From assembly GCA_013152205.1 (NCBI GenBank), contig JAADGV010000098.1, positions 25,044 through 89,043 on the forward strand: a DNA stretch of 64,000 nucleotides, given 5' to 3'. The stretch's first letter is position 1, and each line of letters starts with the position of its first letter. Source of the DNA: Planctomycetota bacterium. GTDB lineage: Bacteria > Planctomycetota > Planctomycetia > Pirellulales > Lacipirellulaceae. The notes under the pieces were generated by a model that saw only the letters and a program-made list of their open reading frames with translations, did not search any database and had not been told where the DNA came from. The translations under genes and the position numbers were made by a program. Positions 53,711 through 63,455 of the stretch are shown in pieces.

Positions 53711-53732
53711 CGTTAGCGGTGTCGGCCACGAC
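53711..53732 (+). repeat. Dispersed CGTTAGCG repeat, variant
   Basis: CGTTAGCGGTGTCGGCCACG-AC, between the convergent HD and MshEN-like genes. Confidence 0.65.
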
Positions 53733-53796
53733 ATCTCCCCCGCAGAACACTCATGCGAACAGAAAAAGGCGATGGCGCTCGAATGCTTAGCCCGAA

Positions 53797-54186
53797 CTAA
53801 GCGATCAAAGCACCCAACGATTCTTCAACAGTAGAAGTTTCCGACCGATATTCGACAAGGCATTCTTGCGCGACGTCGGCAGTCACAAAACCCAGTTCGA
53901 CAATAATCTTGACCATAGGCAGCGTACATGTCGACTGGCGATAGAGTAGGCTTTCCAGTTCGTCTTCTGAAATCATGCCAGCTTTTACTGCCAATTCCCC
54001 AAAAAGTTTTTTAGGGTCGTCGGCTTGTGCTTGCAAAATCCGAAAAATTTCTTTTACAGACAGCTTGCCTTGCTCAATGGCAAGAGCGCCCAACTGTGGT
54101 CGTGACAAAAGTTGGCACTCCAACGCTTCGGTAAACTGTGCCGAAGTGATTACGCCGTGCTTTACGAGATAAAGTCCAAAATGCAT
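53797..54186 (-). CDS. MshEN-like two-repeat protein
   Basis: 129 residues from the ATG at 54186 (AAAGGG upstream); a TTG five codons earlier is possible. The chain holds two copies of a short helical unit: LYLVKHGVITSAQFTEALECQ with LGALAIEQGKLSVKEIFRIL, and FGELAVKAGMISEDELESLLYRQ with MVKIIVELGFVTADVAQECL. This is the pattern of the MshEN/GspE N-terminal domain, which binds cyclic di-GMP in secretion ATPases. A free-standing copy may be a small c-di-GMP-responsive adaptor. The Arg and Gln contacts of strong binders are only partly present. Confidence 0.65.
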   Translation of the reverse strand: MHFGLYLVKHGVITSAQFTEALECQLLSRPQLGALAIEQGKLSVKEIFRILQAQADDPKKLFGELAVKAGMISEDELESLLYRQSTCTLPMVKIIVELGFVTADVAQECLVEYRSETSTVEESLGALIA

Positions 54187-54201
54187 CGCCTGCCCTTTCA
54201 A

Positions 54202-54624
54202 TGCCGTTCAAAATTTCGATTTCTCCATTATTTTCTTGAAGCATAGAACGGGCTCCCTGGGGGAATCGCTCTATTGCATACTCAAAGCTACGTCAGTGGT
54301 TTCACGCATACGTAGAGAAATCAAAGCGGAAATCGGAGGAGAACATCTTTTTTGGACGGATAATCACTACGATCAGTTCACTACAAACAACAACTACATA
54401 GCAATCCCTGGCTCATCGTCAGAAAACTTCGCAATGATAACATGGAGAAAATGCGGCTAGTCTGCCGATAAGGTATTTCGGACAGGGTAGATGCTCTTGT
54501 CCGGCCCGCAATGGACGCGCGTCGTTTGAAACTCCCCACTGATTTGCGCAAAGCAGACGAGGCTTTGTGTTAACTCCCCCAATCGGTGGTCGAGCACCTT
54601 CCCCGGCTGCTTGGCCTGCAAACG
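54202..54624. other. 423-bp intergenic region
   Basis: No gene is supported. A 74-codon reading frame (54236-54460) has no ribosome site and odd composition. No repeat or hairpin stands out. Confidence 0.45.
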
Positions 54625-55254
54625 ATGACTCCTAAAATCCCCCATTACTTGCTTTTCTCCGAGGCAAGTCGCAGTGACCGCCCCGTTCAAACTTGGCGTT
54701 TTGTGCTTCAAAATGTTGAAACACAACGTCGTTTCAGCGCAACCGATACCGAGCCAATTGAGTGCAGCGAGAGGTTGGAACTCTTGGCGGTGGTACGAGG
54801 GCTCGAGTCACTCGACGGTCCAGCTCGTGTCACCTTAGTGACGAAGAGCCGCTACGTCAGCCGTGGACTAAAGTCCGGCCTAGCCCAGTGGCGCCTCAAC
54901 GACTGGTGTTGGGAACGCTTTGGCCGGATTGTGCCCGTGCGAGATCATGATTTGTGGCGGCGTGTTGATCGGGCATTGCAGTATCACACCGTGAATTGCC
55001 AAGCTTGGCATTTCGACGAAGCTGCCGAAGATTCAGCTGCCGAGGTGTCGCCGGCTCGCCAGCGAGTCGATTTGCCTGAAAGAGTAAAGGCTCCAAAATA
55101 TTCCGCGAGGCGAATGCGTCGGGTAGCAACTGTCCGTCAACGAGCGAGGAGTCGCACAGCACAACCTACTCCAGGAGCGATCGAAACCGTCTGGACCAAT
55201 GTTAAATCCTTAGCCCAGTCGATCGCTCAACCAACCTTAGAGCCAACGGCATAA
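54625..55254 (+). CDS. RNase H-fold protein with degenerate active site
   Basis: 209 residues from the first ATG; a GTG 39 nt upstream is also in frame. The first 130 residues follow the RNase HI fold: LLFSEASRSD (strand 1), ERLELLAVVRGLE (helix with the conserved Glu), ARVTLVTKSRYVSRGLKSGLAQW and WRRVDRALQYHTVNCQAWH. But the first Asp is Glu (SEAS for TDGS) and the Asp of the usual TDSxYV is Lys (TKSRYV). Cleavage activity is doubtful; binding of RNA-DNA hybrid is possible. The basic C-terminal tail (RRMRRVATVRQRARSR) would suit nucleic acid binding. Confidence 0.72.
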   Translation: MTPKIPHYLLFSEASRSDRPVQTWRFVLQNVETQRRFSATDTEPIECSERLELLAVVRGLESLDGPARVTLVTKSRYVSRGLKSGLAQWRLNDWCWERFGRIVPVRDHDLWRRVDRALQYHTVNCQAWHFDEAAEDSAAEVSPARQRVDLPERVKAPKYSARRMRRVATVRQRARSRTAQPTPGAIETVWTNVKSLAQSIAQPTLEPTA

Positions 55255-55297
55255 AGCAACTCCTCAATTGATAGGCACAGTGCCGCAAGAACGCAAG

Positions 55298-55321
55298 CGT
55301 TAGCGCTGGCGGCAGCGCCAC
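55298..55321 (+). repeat. Dispersed CGTTAGCG repeat, variant
   Basis: CGTTAGCGCTGGCGGCAGCG-CCAC, after the RNase H-like gene. Confidence 0.65.
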
Positions 55322-55493
55322 TACGAATTAGCAAACGCGTTCAACCACCAAAAAAGTCGGCGAAAGGCCATATCCCCTGGTTTTATAGAGCCCACCCCCC
55401 TTGGAAGTCGGAAATTAGGCGGTCCATTTCCATTTTCAAGGCGGCAAACCGACTCCGTTTCAAGTACAACTGAATACTGAAGGATGTTTTCCC

Positions 55494-57716
55494 GTGCGAT
55501 CTCAGGTAGATGTTAGTGCCATTGCTCCCGTAGTCCATGGCCACCACGACAATCCATTCGAGGTTTTAGGCCCTCACGAAATCGTGGAGAGTGGACGCCA
55601 TGCGTTGGCGGTCCGTGCCTTCTTGCCCGAATCGAAGCAAGTTTGGCTCGTCGATCAAAAACATGGGATTTCGCAGCCAATGCGTCGGATACATCCAACC
55701 GGATTGTTCGAAGCAATTTGTGCCCCCGAAGTTCATGACAAGCAAAATGGCCCGACCTACCGGTTTCGGGCAGTTGACCAAGCAGGCAAGCAGACGACTA
55801 TGCACGACCCCTATGCTTTTCCACCTCTATTGACCGACTACGACCTGCATTTGCTCGCCGAGGGATGCCACTGGGACAGCTATAAAAAGCTGGGAGCCCA
55901 CCAACGCGAAGTGAATGGAGTGGTTGGCACAAACTTTGCCGTTTGGGCTCCGAATGCCGAAAGCGTCAGCATCATTGGCGATTTTAACAATTGGGATCGC
56001 CGCCCCCACGCCATGCGAAAGCATATGCCCAGCGGTATTTGGGAATTGTTCCTGCCTGAATTGCCAGTTGGCGCGATGTATAAATTCTCGGTGAAAGATC
56101 GTTGGGCCCAGGTGGTCGAAAAATGCGACCCCTACGGATTTGCCGCCGAGGTTCCGCCTCTGACGGCAAACATTGTCACCGATCTAGAAAGCTACGAGTG
56201 GGCCGACAACGATTGGTTGGCCAAGCGAGAGCAACGCAATGGTCTCGATGCTCCGATCTCGATCTACGAAGTCCACCTCGGCAGTTGGCGAAAGAACCAT
56301 AACGGCGATTCGCACTGGATGAACTACCGCGAATTGGCCCACCAGTTGGTCGACTATTGCAAAAACCTAGGATACACCCATCTAGAACTGATGCCCGTTA
56401 GCGAGCATCCCTTCACCGGTAGCTGGGGCTACCAGACCGTCGGGTACTATGCGGCAACAAGCCGATATGGTTCGCCCGACGATTTCAAGTATTTCGTCGA
56501 CCATTGCCACCAGAACGACATCGGAGTGCTAATCGATTGGGTGCCGGCTCACTTTCCAAAAGACAGCCACGGCCTCGATACCTTCGACGGAACCGCTCTC
56601 TACGAACACGCAGACCCGCGCCAGGGTGAGCACCCCGACTGGGGAACCAAAATTTTTAATTACAGCCGCAACGAAGTGCGAAACTTCCTGACCTCCAACG
56701 CACTATTTTGGCTCGACCAATACCATATCGATGGCCTTCGCGTGGATGCGGTGGCCTCGATGCTCTACCTCGACTACAGCCGCGAAGACGGCGAGTGGAT
56801 TCCGAACAAGTACGGCGGTCGCGAAAATCTCGACGCGATTTCATTCATTAAGGAATTCAACGAGCAGGTACATCTCCAACACCCGGGGGTCTTAACGATC
56901 GCCGAAGAGTCAACCGCCTGGGGAGGTGTCTCAAAGCCAACCTACTTAGGAGGGTTAGGATTCAGCCTCAAGTGGAACATGGGTTGGATGAACGACACCC
57001 TGCAATACATCAGGCACGATCCCATTCATCGGGGCTACCATCACGATGAACTTACCTTCTCGCTGATCTACGCATTTACCGAAAACTTTGTGCTGCCGTT
57101 CTCGCACGACGAAGTGGTCCACGGCAAAGGCTCGATGCTCGACCAAATGCCTGGCGACCTCTGGCAAAAATTTGCCAACCTACGGTTGTTGTACGGCTAC
57201 CAATGGACGCACCCCGGCAAAAAAGTTCAATTCATGGGCGGCGAAATTGCCCAGTGGGACGAATGGGATTGCGACAGCGAACTACAGTGGGATTTGCTGC
57301 AATGGGAATCGCACAAGGGCATGCAGAAGTTGGTCGGCGATCTCAATAAGATTTATCAAAATGAGCCGGCTTTGCATCAAGTAGATTTCGACAACGCCGG
57401 TTTTGAGTGGATCGATGGCCACAACCATAACGACAGCGTGTTGGCTTATATCCGACGCGCAAAGGATCCAAACGACCTCGTGGTCGTCGTATGCAACTTC
57501 ACCCCAGTCGTGCGAGAGAACTATCGACTAGGCTTACCCCAGGGCGGCTGGTACGACGAAATCCTAAACACCGACTCGACCTACTACGGCGGCAGCAACG
57601 TAGGCAATGCTCCGGGAGTAAACGCGGTAGAACACGAATGCCACGGTCGGCCGTTCTCCGCCGAACTCACTCTCCCCCCCTTGTCCGTAGCAGTGCTAAA
57701 ACCAAAGAGAGATTAA
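55494..57716 (+). CDS. glgB: 1,4-alpha-glucan (glycogen) branching enzyme GlgB
   Basis: 740 residues from a GTG preceded by GAAGG; full length for GlgB. N-terminal CBM48-like domains (about 1-240, ending YKFSVKDRW), then a GH13 barrel with [14 protein letters not shown], the catalytic Asp in [15 protein letters not shown], the Glu in TIAEESTAW and the Asp-containing [14 protein letters not shown]. It makes alpha-1,6 branches in glycogen in the cytosol. Other glg genes are not in the window. A terminal beta-domain with [11 protein letters not shown] ends the protein. Confidence 0.95.
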   Translation: MRSQVDVSAIAPVVHGHHDNPFEVLGPHEIVESGRHALAVRAFLPESKQVWLVDQKHGISQPMRRIHPTGLFEAICAPEVHDKQNGPTYRFRAVDQAGKQTTMHDPYAFPPLLTDYDLHLLAEGCHWDSYKKLGAHQREVNGVVGTNFAVWAPNAESVSIIGDFNNWDRRPHAMRKHMPSGIWELFLPELPVGAMYKFSVKDRWAQVVEKCDPYGFAAEVPPLTANIVTDLESYEWADNDWLAKREQRNGLDAPISIYEVHLGSWRKNHNGDSHWMNYRELAHQLVDYCKNLGYTHLELMPVSEHPFTGSWGYQTVGYYAATSRYGSPDDFKYFVDHCHQNDIGVLIDWVPAHFPKDSHGLDTFDGTALYEHADPRQGEHPDWGTKIFNYSRNEVRNFLTSNALFWLDQYHIDGLRVDAVASMLYLDYSREDGEWIPNKYGGRENLDAISFIKEFNEQVHLQHPGVLTIAEESTAWGGVSKPTYLGGLGFSLKWNMGWMNDTLQYIRHDPIHRGYHHDELTFSLIYAFTENFVLPFSHDEVVHGKGSMLDQMPGDLWQKFANLRLLYGYQWTHPGKKVQFMGGEIAQWDEWDCDSELQWDLLQWESHKGMQKLVGDLNKIYQNEPALHQVDFDNAGFEWIDGHNHNDSVLAYIRRAKDPNDLVVVVCNFTPVVRENYRLGLPQGGWYDEILNTDSTYYGGSNVGNAPGVNAVEHECHGRPFSAELTLPPLSVAVLKPKRD

Positions 57717-57732
57717 AGCACCGAAAAACGCC

Positions 57733-57822
57733 CGTTAGCGGTGGCGCCCACGCCACCACAATTCGAGAGCCATTTTCCAAGAATGGCATGTCTGCGCCAA
57801 AGCCCAGGGGTTGCATCCCCTG
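57733..57822 (+). repeat. Two dispersed repeats after glgB
   Basis: CGTTAGCGGTGGCGCCCACG-CCAC (57733-57756), one of the best copies of its family, and the hairpin AGCCCAGGGGTTGCATCCCC-TGGG (57799-57822). Confidence 0.75.
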
Positions 57823-57827
57823 GGTAC

Positions 57828-58487
57828 TCAAACAGTAGCAGCTCGGTCGCTGTTGAGCCTAATCCGATTGACGATCCATTCTGCAACGATCAAATTCGGC
57901 ACCCAACTCAGCCAAGCAACCGTGATGTAAGCTGCGGCGAACTCGACCTCAGCAAGCTGAAAAACCACTTGCCACAGGCGCAGGGTAACTGCCGCAAACG
58001 TCAACGCATAGTTCCGAACCATCCATTCCCGATGGCTTTGGAACTCTCGGCTACGAATACGCTGGTAGGCCATCAACCCACTAAACAGCCAGGCCACCGC
58101 CAGTAGCTCGAATCCGAGCTGCGCTGGAAAACCCCCATAAGCCAAAAAAGCCATATACAGGCCACCAAGGCCGCCAAACAAAACTCCCATCAGATAGGTA
58201 CGCCCGAGCCACCGATGCAGACGGAGATATCGGCTGGTGACAATCTTCGGCAAAAACTGAAAGGGCCCAATCGCAAGGGCCAACATCGATCCAACAACAT
58301 GCGTTAAGAGACCAGCCGTATTGGCAAGATAAACGGCCCGTTGTTTCGGAAAGTAGACCTCTGGGTCAAGGGTCAGATATCGACCGGCCATGGAAAATAC
58401 CAGTAGGGCCAATAATGCCATAACGCCCCAGCCCACGCTTTTCAAAACGCCCGCGTTTGACGACCCGATGGTTTCGGTTTCGGCCAT
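57828..58487 (-). CDS. DUF2306 membrane protein
   Basis: 219 residues with six to seven helices. The DUF2306 marks are all there: HVVGSMLALAIGPFQFLP (about 62-79), LRLHRWLGRTYLMGVLFGG (about 88-106) and FQSHREWMVRNYALTFAAVTLRLWQ (about 148-172). The conserved His in each resembles haem- or metal-binding sites of cytochrome-b-like proteins, but the function of the family is not established. It faces glgB. Confidence 0.82.
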   Translation of the reverse strand: MAETETIGSSNAGVLKSVGWGVMALLALLVFSMAGRYLTLDPEVYFPKQRAVYLANTAGLLTHVVGSMLALAIGPFQFLPKIVTSRYLRLHRWLGRTYLMGVLFGGLGGLYMAFLAYGGFPAQLGFELLAVAWLFSGLMAYQRIRSREFQSHREWMVRNYALTFAAVTLRLWQVVFQLAEVEFAAAYITVAWLSWVPNLIVAEWIVNRIRLNSDRAATV

Positions 58488-58561
58488 TTTTCGGTTTCTC
58501 TTTCAGAAATGCGAGATTGCGATTTCCCAGAAAACGGTTGAGGAAATGGCAAATCATAACC

Positions 58562-58663
58562 GCAGGACGATTGCAAAGTCACTTGATTCTGTAGTAGCTG
58601 CGAGCGGAAGCCGTAGTTTTTTCAGATTCGACCGCGGCTAGCATGACTTTGCAATCGTCCTGC
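58562..58663. repeat. 102-bp element with perfect 20-bp inverted ends
   Basis: GCAGGACGATTGCAAAGTCA (58562-58581) and its exact complement (58644-58663). The 62-bp middle carries the TAGCTGCGAGCGGAAGCCGT unit seen also at 50774. The whole could be a tiny non-autonomous element. Confidence 0.85.
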
Positions 58664-58810
58664 GCATGGTAGCGTAACTTCTACTAACTTGTTCGAGACT
58701 TACCCACCAATATTTGCTGAGGATCCAAAAAAATTCAAAAAAACACGTTCGCAATTGGCCACCTAAAATGCGAGAATGAATCAGTCGCGAGAGCATTTCC
58801 TATAAAAGCA

Positions 58811-58903
58811 TAGCCACAGAGCACACCGAGGTCTCAGAGGAAATACTGAAGCGAGTAACCTTATCTCAGTGTTCTCTGTGAACTCTGTGGAACTCTGTGG
58901 CTA
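58811..58903. repeat. CACAGAGG-type inverted repeat, second example
   Basis: TAGCCACAGAGCACACCGAG on the left and AACTCTGTGGCTA on the right; compare 31049-31123. The gap 58488-59265 contains only this, the 58562 element, TTCGTCATT-type text (58936-58958) and one CGTTAGCG repeat. Confidence 0.8.
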
Positions 58904-59157
58904 CACAATTGAAGGAACTGCTCTAGCGATCAGCTTTTCGTCATTCAGATTTCGTCATTTACCGCGCCCAAATGGACAATATTATCCCCTTCCGCACTCC
59001 AAATTCCGCATTCCGAACTCAATATTGTCCACCTCAATGGGGCCCCCAGCAATTCGTGCCAAAACTAACCCCTCAAACACTGCGATTACAGCGTCAAGTG
59101 CCCTAGTTTTGTCAAATATCGTACTCCACCAGCGACACAAAGCACCCAAAAACATCC

Positions 59158-59181
59158 CGTTAGCGGTGGCGCCCACGCCAC
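59158..59181 (+). repeat. Dispersed CGTTAGCG repeat, best copy
   Basis: CGTTAGCGGTGGCGCCCACG-CCAC, equal over 24 bases to the copy at 57733. Confidence 0.8.
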
Positions 59182-59265
59182 TGCGATCAGAGAAAAGTTA
59201 AGCGAAGGAGAAAAACATAAAACGCCCGGGTAAATGCCCAATCCCTGCGACAATAGATCAACAAT

Positions 59266-60615
59266 TCACCCACACGAAGCAAGAATCCCCTCAACATAGA
59301 GATCAAGCAACCGCTCGGCTTCGTCCGCCGAGATTACCCGCTGATCATAGTGTTGGGTGATATTGAGCCGGTCGGCATAGGTAAGCACACCAAAAGCAGC
59401 GTTGGTTTTTGGGCGAACTGGGGGCAAGCAATCGAGCCCATCGAGTTGCAAGTCGCCTGCGATGATTTTTCCGTCTCGACGGGGCAACGGACAATCGATC
59501 AGTGGACGTTGGAGATTGCTCAGGACAGCCGTGCAACGGCATTGTTCGTCGCCTTTGAGTGTCGCAAGGATGCCGAGTGGCTTGATGAGTCGCAACATCA
59601 AAGGAAACGTAAGGCCTAAATCCATTTTTAGGTTGCGTGCCATTTGAGTATGAATGCTGGCGAGTAGGCCCTTTTCATCCTCAATAGCTTGGGGACGTCG
59701 ATCCAGAAAAATCATGCTCACGCAGTTCGCTGCCGAACTACATTCAGCGCCGGGCCGACGGAGATTGATCGGAATCGACAATCGAATCCAGCGGCGGTGG
59801 TGGGCAATGCCAAGCTGTTTTCGAAACTGATGCAGGGCTACGAACAAGCAACTTGCGAGGAGATTGTTGACCGTCGTTTCCCGTGCCCGAGCGGCTAAAA
59901 GGATACGCTTGGTTTCAGCCCTAGAAAATTCGTGCCGCACGGCAGTCGGGTAGGTCTGCGGCAACGGAGAACTGAGGTTTTCAGGCTCGACGGGGGTGAT
60001 CGAATCAGGAGTACGCATCATGAATTCGCGAGCGCCAAGTAAGCCCAAGGCCTGCTTTGGAGCGATGCGCAGTAGATCCCAGCGGCTGAGCCCGAATTTG
60101 GCCCGAACCTTTAAGCGACACTCTTCGGGCTTTTCAACGTGGAGAGGGGCTGACGGAGTGGCAACTTCATGTGCGTAGAATAGCAGCACATCCTCGATCA
60201 GTTGTAGTCCGCCGAGACCATCGCTGCACGAGTGATGAAACTGAAAAAGCAGTTCGACCCCGCCTGCGGATCGCGTGCCAATCACTTCGAGGCCAGACCG
60301 TTGGCTCAGATCAAGGTAAGTCGCCAGTCCTCCGCCGTCCTCGGTCGGGGCTGCCTCAGAGGAGTCTGTTTGCCAACGGACAGCCGCTTGATTGGGGTCA
60401 AGGGGCTGCCAGCAAAAACGGAAACGACCTGCTTTTTGAGCAGTTGCACTCAACAGAGGGTGACGCTCAAGTGCCCGACGCAACGCAATGTCGAGAGCTG
60501 CCGCATCGCAACTACCAGACAGTCTAAGCCGAAGGAAGAAGCTCATCGGATGAGTGGGGCGATCGTCGAAGAGCATGTAGTCTTCGAACGGAACCAGTGG
60601 CAACGGTAAGCTCAT
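59266..60615 (-). CDS. Condensation-superfamily acyltransferase
   Basis: 449 residues from the ATG at 60615. The catalytic HHxxxDG is in FQFHHSCSDGLGGLQL (about 125-140). The shape of a chloramphenicol-acetyltransferase-like double domain follows, with RRWIRLSIPINLRRPG (about 275-290) and CTAVLSNLQRPL matching the second-half DFG-like region, here altered. Relatives include PapA-type and wax-ester/diacylglycerol acyltransferases. It transfers an acyl group to an alcohol or amine, but the substrates are unknown. It is encoded downstream of the SurA-like gene, 53 bp apart. Confidence 0.75.
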   Translation of the reverse strand: MSLPLPLVPFEDYMLFDDRPTHPMSFFLRLRLSGSCDAAALDIALRRALERHPLLSATAQKAGRFRFCWQPLDPNQAAVRWQTDSSEAAPTEDGGGLATYLDLSQRSGLEVIGTRSAGGVELLFQFHHSCSDGLGGLQLIEDVLLFYAHEVATPSAPLHVEKPEECRLKVRAKFGLSRWDLLRIAPKQALGLLGAREFMMRTPDSITPVEPENLSSPLPQTYPTAVRHEFSRAETKRILLAARARETTVNNLLASCLFVALHQFRKQLGIAHHRRWIRLSIPINLRRPGAECSSAANCVSMIFLDRRPQAIEDEKGLLASIHTQMARNLKMDLGLTFPLMLRLIKPLGILATLKGDEQCRCTAVLSNLQRPLIDCPLPRRDGKIIAGDLQLDGLDCLPPVRPKTNAAFGVLTYADRLNITQHYDQRVISADEAERLLDLYVEGILASCG

Positions 60616-60668
60616 CGACAACGTCCATAGTCCAACCAGAAGGCGAGCAAGTGCCGCAAGTACCCCTT

Positions 60669-63023
60669 TTACCGAGTGGCAAGCTCCTGCAGGTATTCAC
60701 CAAATTCTTCGACGTCCAGACCACCGCGATTTTGCAACTGTTCTCGCAACTGCTGTCGAGCATGTTGCCAACGAGATTCCAGCATCGCCCGCGCGCCAAA
60801 CCAACTATTTGCTTCGCGGAGGAAGAGCTGACGCAATTCTTCGTTGGATTTTTCTCGATGGTCGAGGCGGACGACATAGGCATTGCTATGGTCATGGTTC
60901 TGAAGGGCAACGGCTTGTTCAGGCTCAAGTTGAAAAGCCTTGTCCATGAAATCAAGACCCACCGCCGTAAGTGGCGGCGCCTCGCCAAGTCGAGCACCTG
61001 CACGCATTTCCATCTGTGTGGTTCCGAACGTGCGTGAACTAAACAAGTCGGTGGTGACAACGGTGTAGCCCTTGTTTGCCATAAAGGTTGCCAAAGGCCC
61101 ACCAGCCTCTTCGGCTTCTTGCGAGAGCTTCTGAGCGGTTTCTAATGCAATCTTCGCGGCTTGGTTCTGTTTCCAGGCAGCGGCAACCTTATCGCGAACT
61201 TCTTCAAAGTCGGGAACGCTGCTGGGTTGGTCTTCAGTCTTGGTGACCAAGTACCATTGACCATCAATATCTTGGGCCAAAAAAGGTTCGTGAAGTTGCA
61301 AGCTCCTGAAGGCTGCAGAAACAACCCATTGGCTACGAGTCTGAGTATCCACTGCCTTGCCGACAAACGTATCACTAAGTTCGCGGGCCGAAAGTGCGGT
61401 CGTCGATTCATAAATCAGCCCATGTTGCTTGGCCATGCTAGACAAATCAGCAAGCTTGGCCGGTACCGCCGGAGGTTCTTGCTCCTGGCTTTGAGCGGTG
61501 ATGACCTTGCCGCCGTAACTGTTGAACTCCGACTGCAACTCGGCATAGGCAAGCTCCATCACGCGTTGAAGCTCCACCACGGCCTTGTCGTTAGCCAACT
61601 GTCGGCGAATTTGATCGCTGACTAACTCGAGCGGTTCGTACTCGACCGGCTCTTCTTCCTCCTCCGAGGTCGATTCATCCGTCGATTCTGAAGTCGCAGG
61701 GGTTGCTGGAGATTCAGTTGAGCTTTCGTCGGAGTCGTCCCCAGGTTTCTCTTCCTCAGCAGCCGCATCCTCGGCAGGTTCGGACGTGTCCGCTACGGAT
61801 TCGCCCTCGCCTTCTTCCTGAAACGCAGCGAAACGGAATGGGCTGCGAGAAGGGATATCGCCCGACTCCTCAGCTGCAGGCTTAGCCTCTTCGGTTTTTT
61901 CTGCGGGAGCCTCAGAAGACTCTTCTGCGTCCGCACTCTCCGCGGGCTCGGTGGTTTTTTCAGTAGTTTCCTCAGTTTCCTCGGCGGCTTCCTCAGAGTC
62001 AGACGCTGACGAGGTGGATTCTTCCTCGGTTGTTTCTGTCTCGGTTGCCGTGGAGGTATCTTCTGCTTTGACGAATTGGGTGCGCTTATTGCGTTCGTAG
62101 TAGTCGGCAATCTCTTCGTCGGTGACCGTGTCCAGCAGCTTTTCAGTCCAAGCAGTGACATCGCCCTGCAAGTATTGAATGCGTACGCGTCGTGGTTCTT
62201 TGAACCCAGCTTCCGGCGACGGTAGTTGGACACTTGCCACTAGCTGGAACGAGCCTTCCACTCGATCTTTGTTGTCGTCGTAGAATTTTTTCAATTCCTC
62301 GTCGCTAGGCTCCTCGGTCTCAGCCAAGAACTGCTCGGTGGGCAAAATGGCCGCTTCCAGCGCGATGCGCTTGTTGATTTGAAGCCAATCCTCCCACCGC
62401 TGTTCAGGCATAACATTGCGAATCGCTGAGCCATAGCTACTCACGTAATATTCGCCAAGCAGCATCTCGTGTAGGCCAGAAAAAAGTTGTTCTTCGGCGG
62501 CACGAGCGCCCATTCTTCCCGGATTCGAAGCAAGCATTTGCTGGATCTCAGCTCCCGAAATCCTACGAAACCCGATTTCGTTCAGGTAGTGGTTCACTAG
62601 CTTGTCACTGATCGAAACGCCATCCTCTTCGGCCAGTTCGGCGAAAATCTTTCGGGTAACCACGTCTATTTCGACAGAGCCAGGAGGTAGGTTCTCGTTC
62701 AGGATGAAATTAGGCACGGTAGGCTGGAGGGGAGTTCCGCCTTCATCACGAATACGCTGTAAGCCCTGCATCCACAGACTATGCAGAAATTGACTGACAA
62801 AGTGCCGGCGTCTTACCAGCTCAGAGAGTTCCTGCTCGTTAATCGAGCCATTATCCCAATGGGCAACGGTTCTATTGCTTGCTTGCCGTGGAGTAACCCC
62901 CGACATCTGCTGCAACATGCTCGAGAGTGGGTCGGCCAAGACAAAAACAAACATGGCCGTGCCCGCTGCTAGCACGAGAAAAAGTTTCTGATTCTTGCGA
63001 AAATAGTGAAAAGGGCTCGCCAT
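60669..63023 (-). CDS. SurA/PpiD-type periplasmic chaperone with a long acidic insert
   Basis: 784 residues from the ATG at 63023 (AGGGAAG upstream). One membrane helix near the N-terminus (about 14-33, LFLVLAAGTAMFVFVLADPL) is followed by a SurA_N-like helical region (about 60-310; ELSELVRRRHFVSQFL, PSDEELKKFYDDNKDRVEG). Residues about 318-465 form a low-complexity insert of Glu, Ser, Thr, Ala and Pro. A parvulin-like part (about 520-680; HGLIYESTTALSARELSD, FLAQDIDGQWYLVTKTEDQ) comes next. It probably helps outer-membrane proteins fold. The start in-frame upstream at 63158 is not supported. Confidence 0.78.
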   Translation of the reverse strand: MASPFHYFRKNQKLFLVLAAGTAMFVFVLADPLSSMLQQMSGVTPRQASNRTVAHWDNGSINEQELSELVRRRHFVSQFLHSLWMQGLQRIRDEGGTPLQPTVPNFILNENLPPGSVEIDVVTRKIFAELAEEDGVSISDKLVNHYLNEIGFRRISGAEIQQMLASNPGRMGARAAEEQLFSGLHEMLLGEYYVSSYGSAIRNVMPEQRWEDWLQINKRIALEAAILPTEQFLAETEEPSDEELKKFYDDNKDRVEGSFQLVASVQLPSPEAGFKEPRRVRIQYLQGDVTAWTEKLLDTVTDEEIADYYERNKRTQFVKAEDTSTATETETTEEESTSSASDSEEAAEETEETTEKTTEPAESADAEESSEAPAEKTEEAKPAAEESGDIPSRSPFRFAAFQEEGEGESVADTSEPAEDAAAEEEKPGDDSDESSTESPATPATSESTDESTSEEEEEPVEYEPLELVSDQIRRQLANDKAVVELQRVMELAYAELQSEFNSYGGKVITAQSQEQEPPAVPAKLADLSSMAKQHGLIYESTTALSARELSDTFVGKAVDTQTRSQWVVSAAFRSLQLHEPFLAQDIDGQWYLVTKTEDQPSSVPDFEEVRDKVAAAWKQNQAAKIALETAQKLSQEAEEAGGPLATFMANKGYTVVTTDLFSSRTFGTTQMEMRAGARLGEAPPLTAVGLDFMDKAFQLEPEQAVALQNHDHSNAYVVRLDHREKSNEELRQLFLREANSWFGARAMLESRWQHARQQLREQLQNRGGLDVEEFGEYLQELATR

Positions 63024-63455
63024 CGACGCTTCCCTGAGGGGTTGGGCCGGTTTGGGCCTCTTGACAGCCTGACCGGTACAGAAGTAATGATTGACGTCAT
63101 AAATTGTTTGTTGAGAAGCCTGTGATTCTATGTCAGATCGACGTAAATGCAATCCCAATCGGTAGTATGGACGACTGTCGGCTGCCAGATTGCCCTGTCG
63201 AAGAGGCGAGAATCTTGAGAACTGGCCGCAAAATGTACTCGGCTGGCGAACTATGTTGTTCGTTTAGACCACCAAATAGGGTGGCCTGGGCAAGTTTGTA
63301 ACGGTTGCAGTTAGTTTGCGGGTTCGTAGCGATTGAAATAATGAGTTGGGCCGCCCAGGCTTTACTAACGAATAGCCCCGCCGACTGCGGATATAGAGTT
63401 CACACGCTGGATTATTTACAAGAAAACCACTGCATTGCGTTGATTTGGTAGGAAT
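63024..63455. other. 432-bp intergenic region between divergent genes
   Basis: No gene, repeat or hairpin that I can support. It must hold the promoters of the chaperone gene and topA. GGTAGGAAT just before 63456 is the topA ribosome site. Confidence 0.45.

Noticed and set aside
54457..54726. 89-codon reading frame on the minus strand near the RNase H-like gene
   Set aside because: It overlaps a better-supported gene, has no ribosome site and no recognisable pattern.
63104..63301. 65-codon reading frame between the chaperone and topA
   Set aside because: No ribosome site and no protein-like features.
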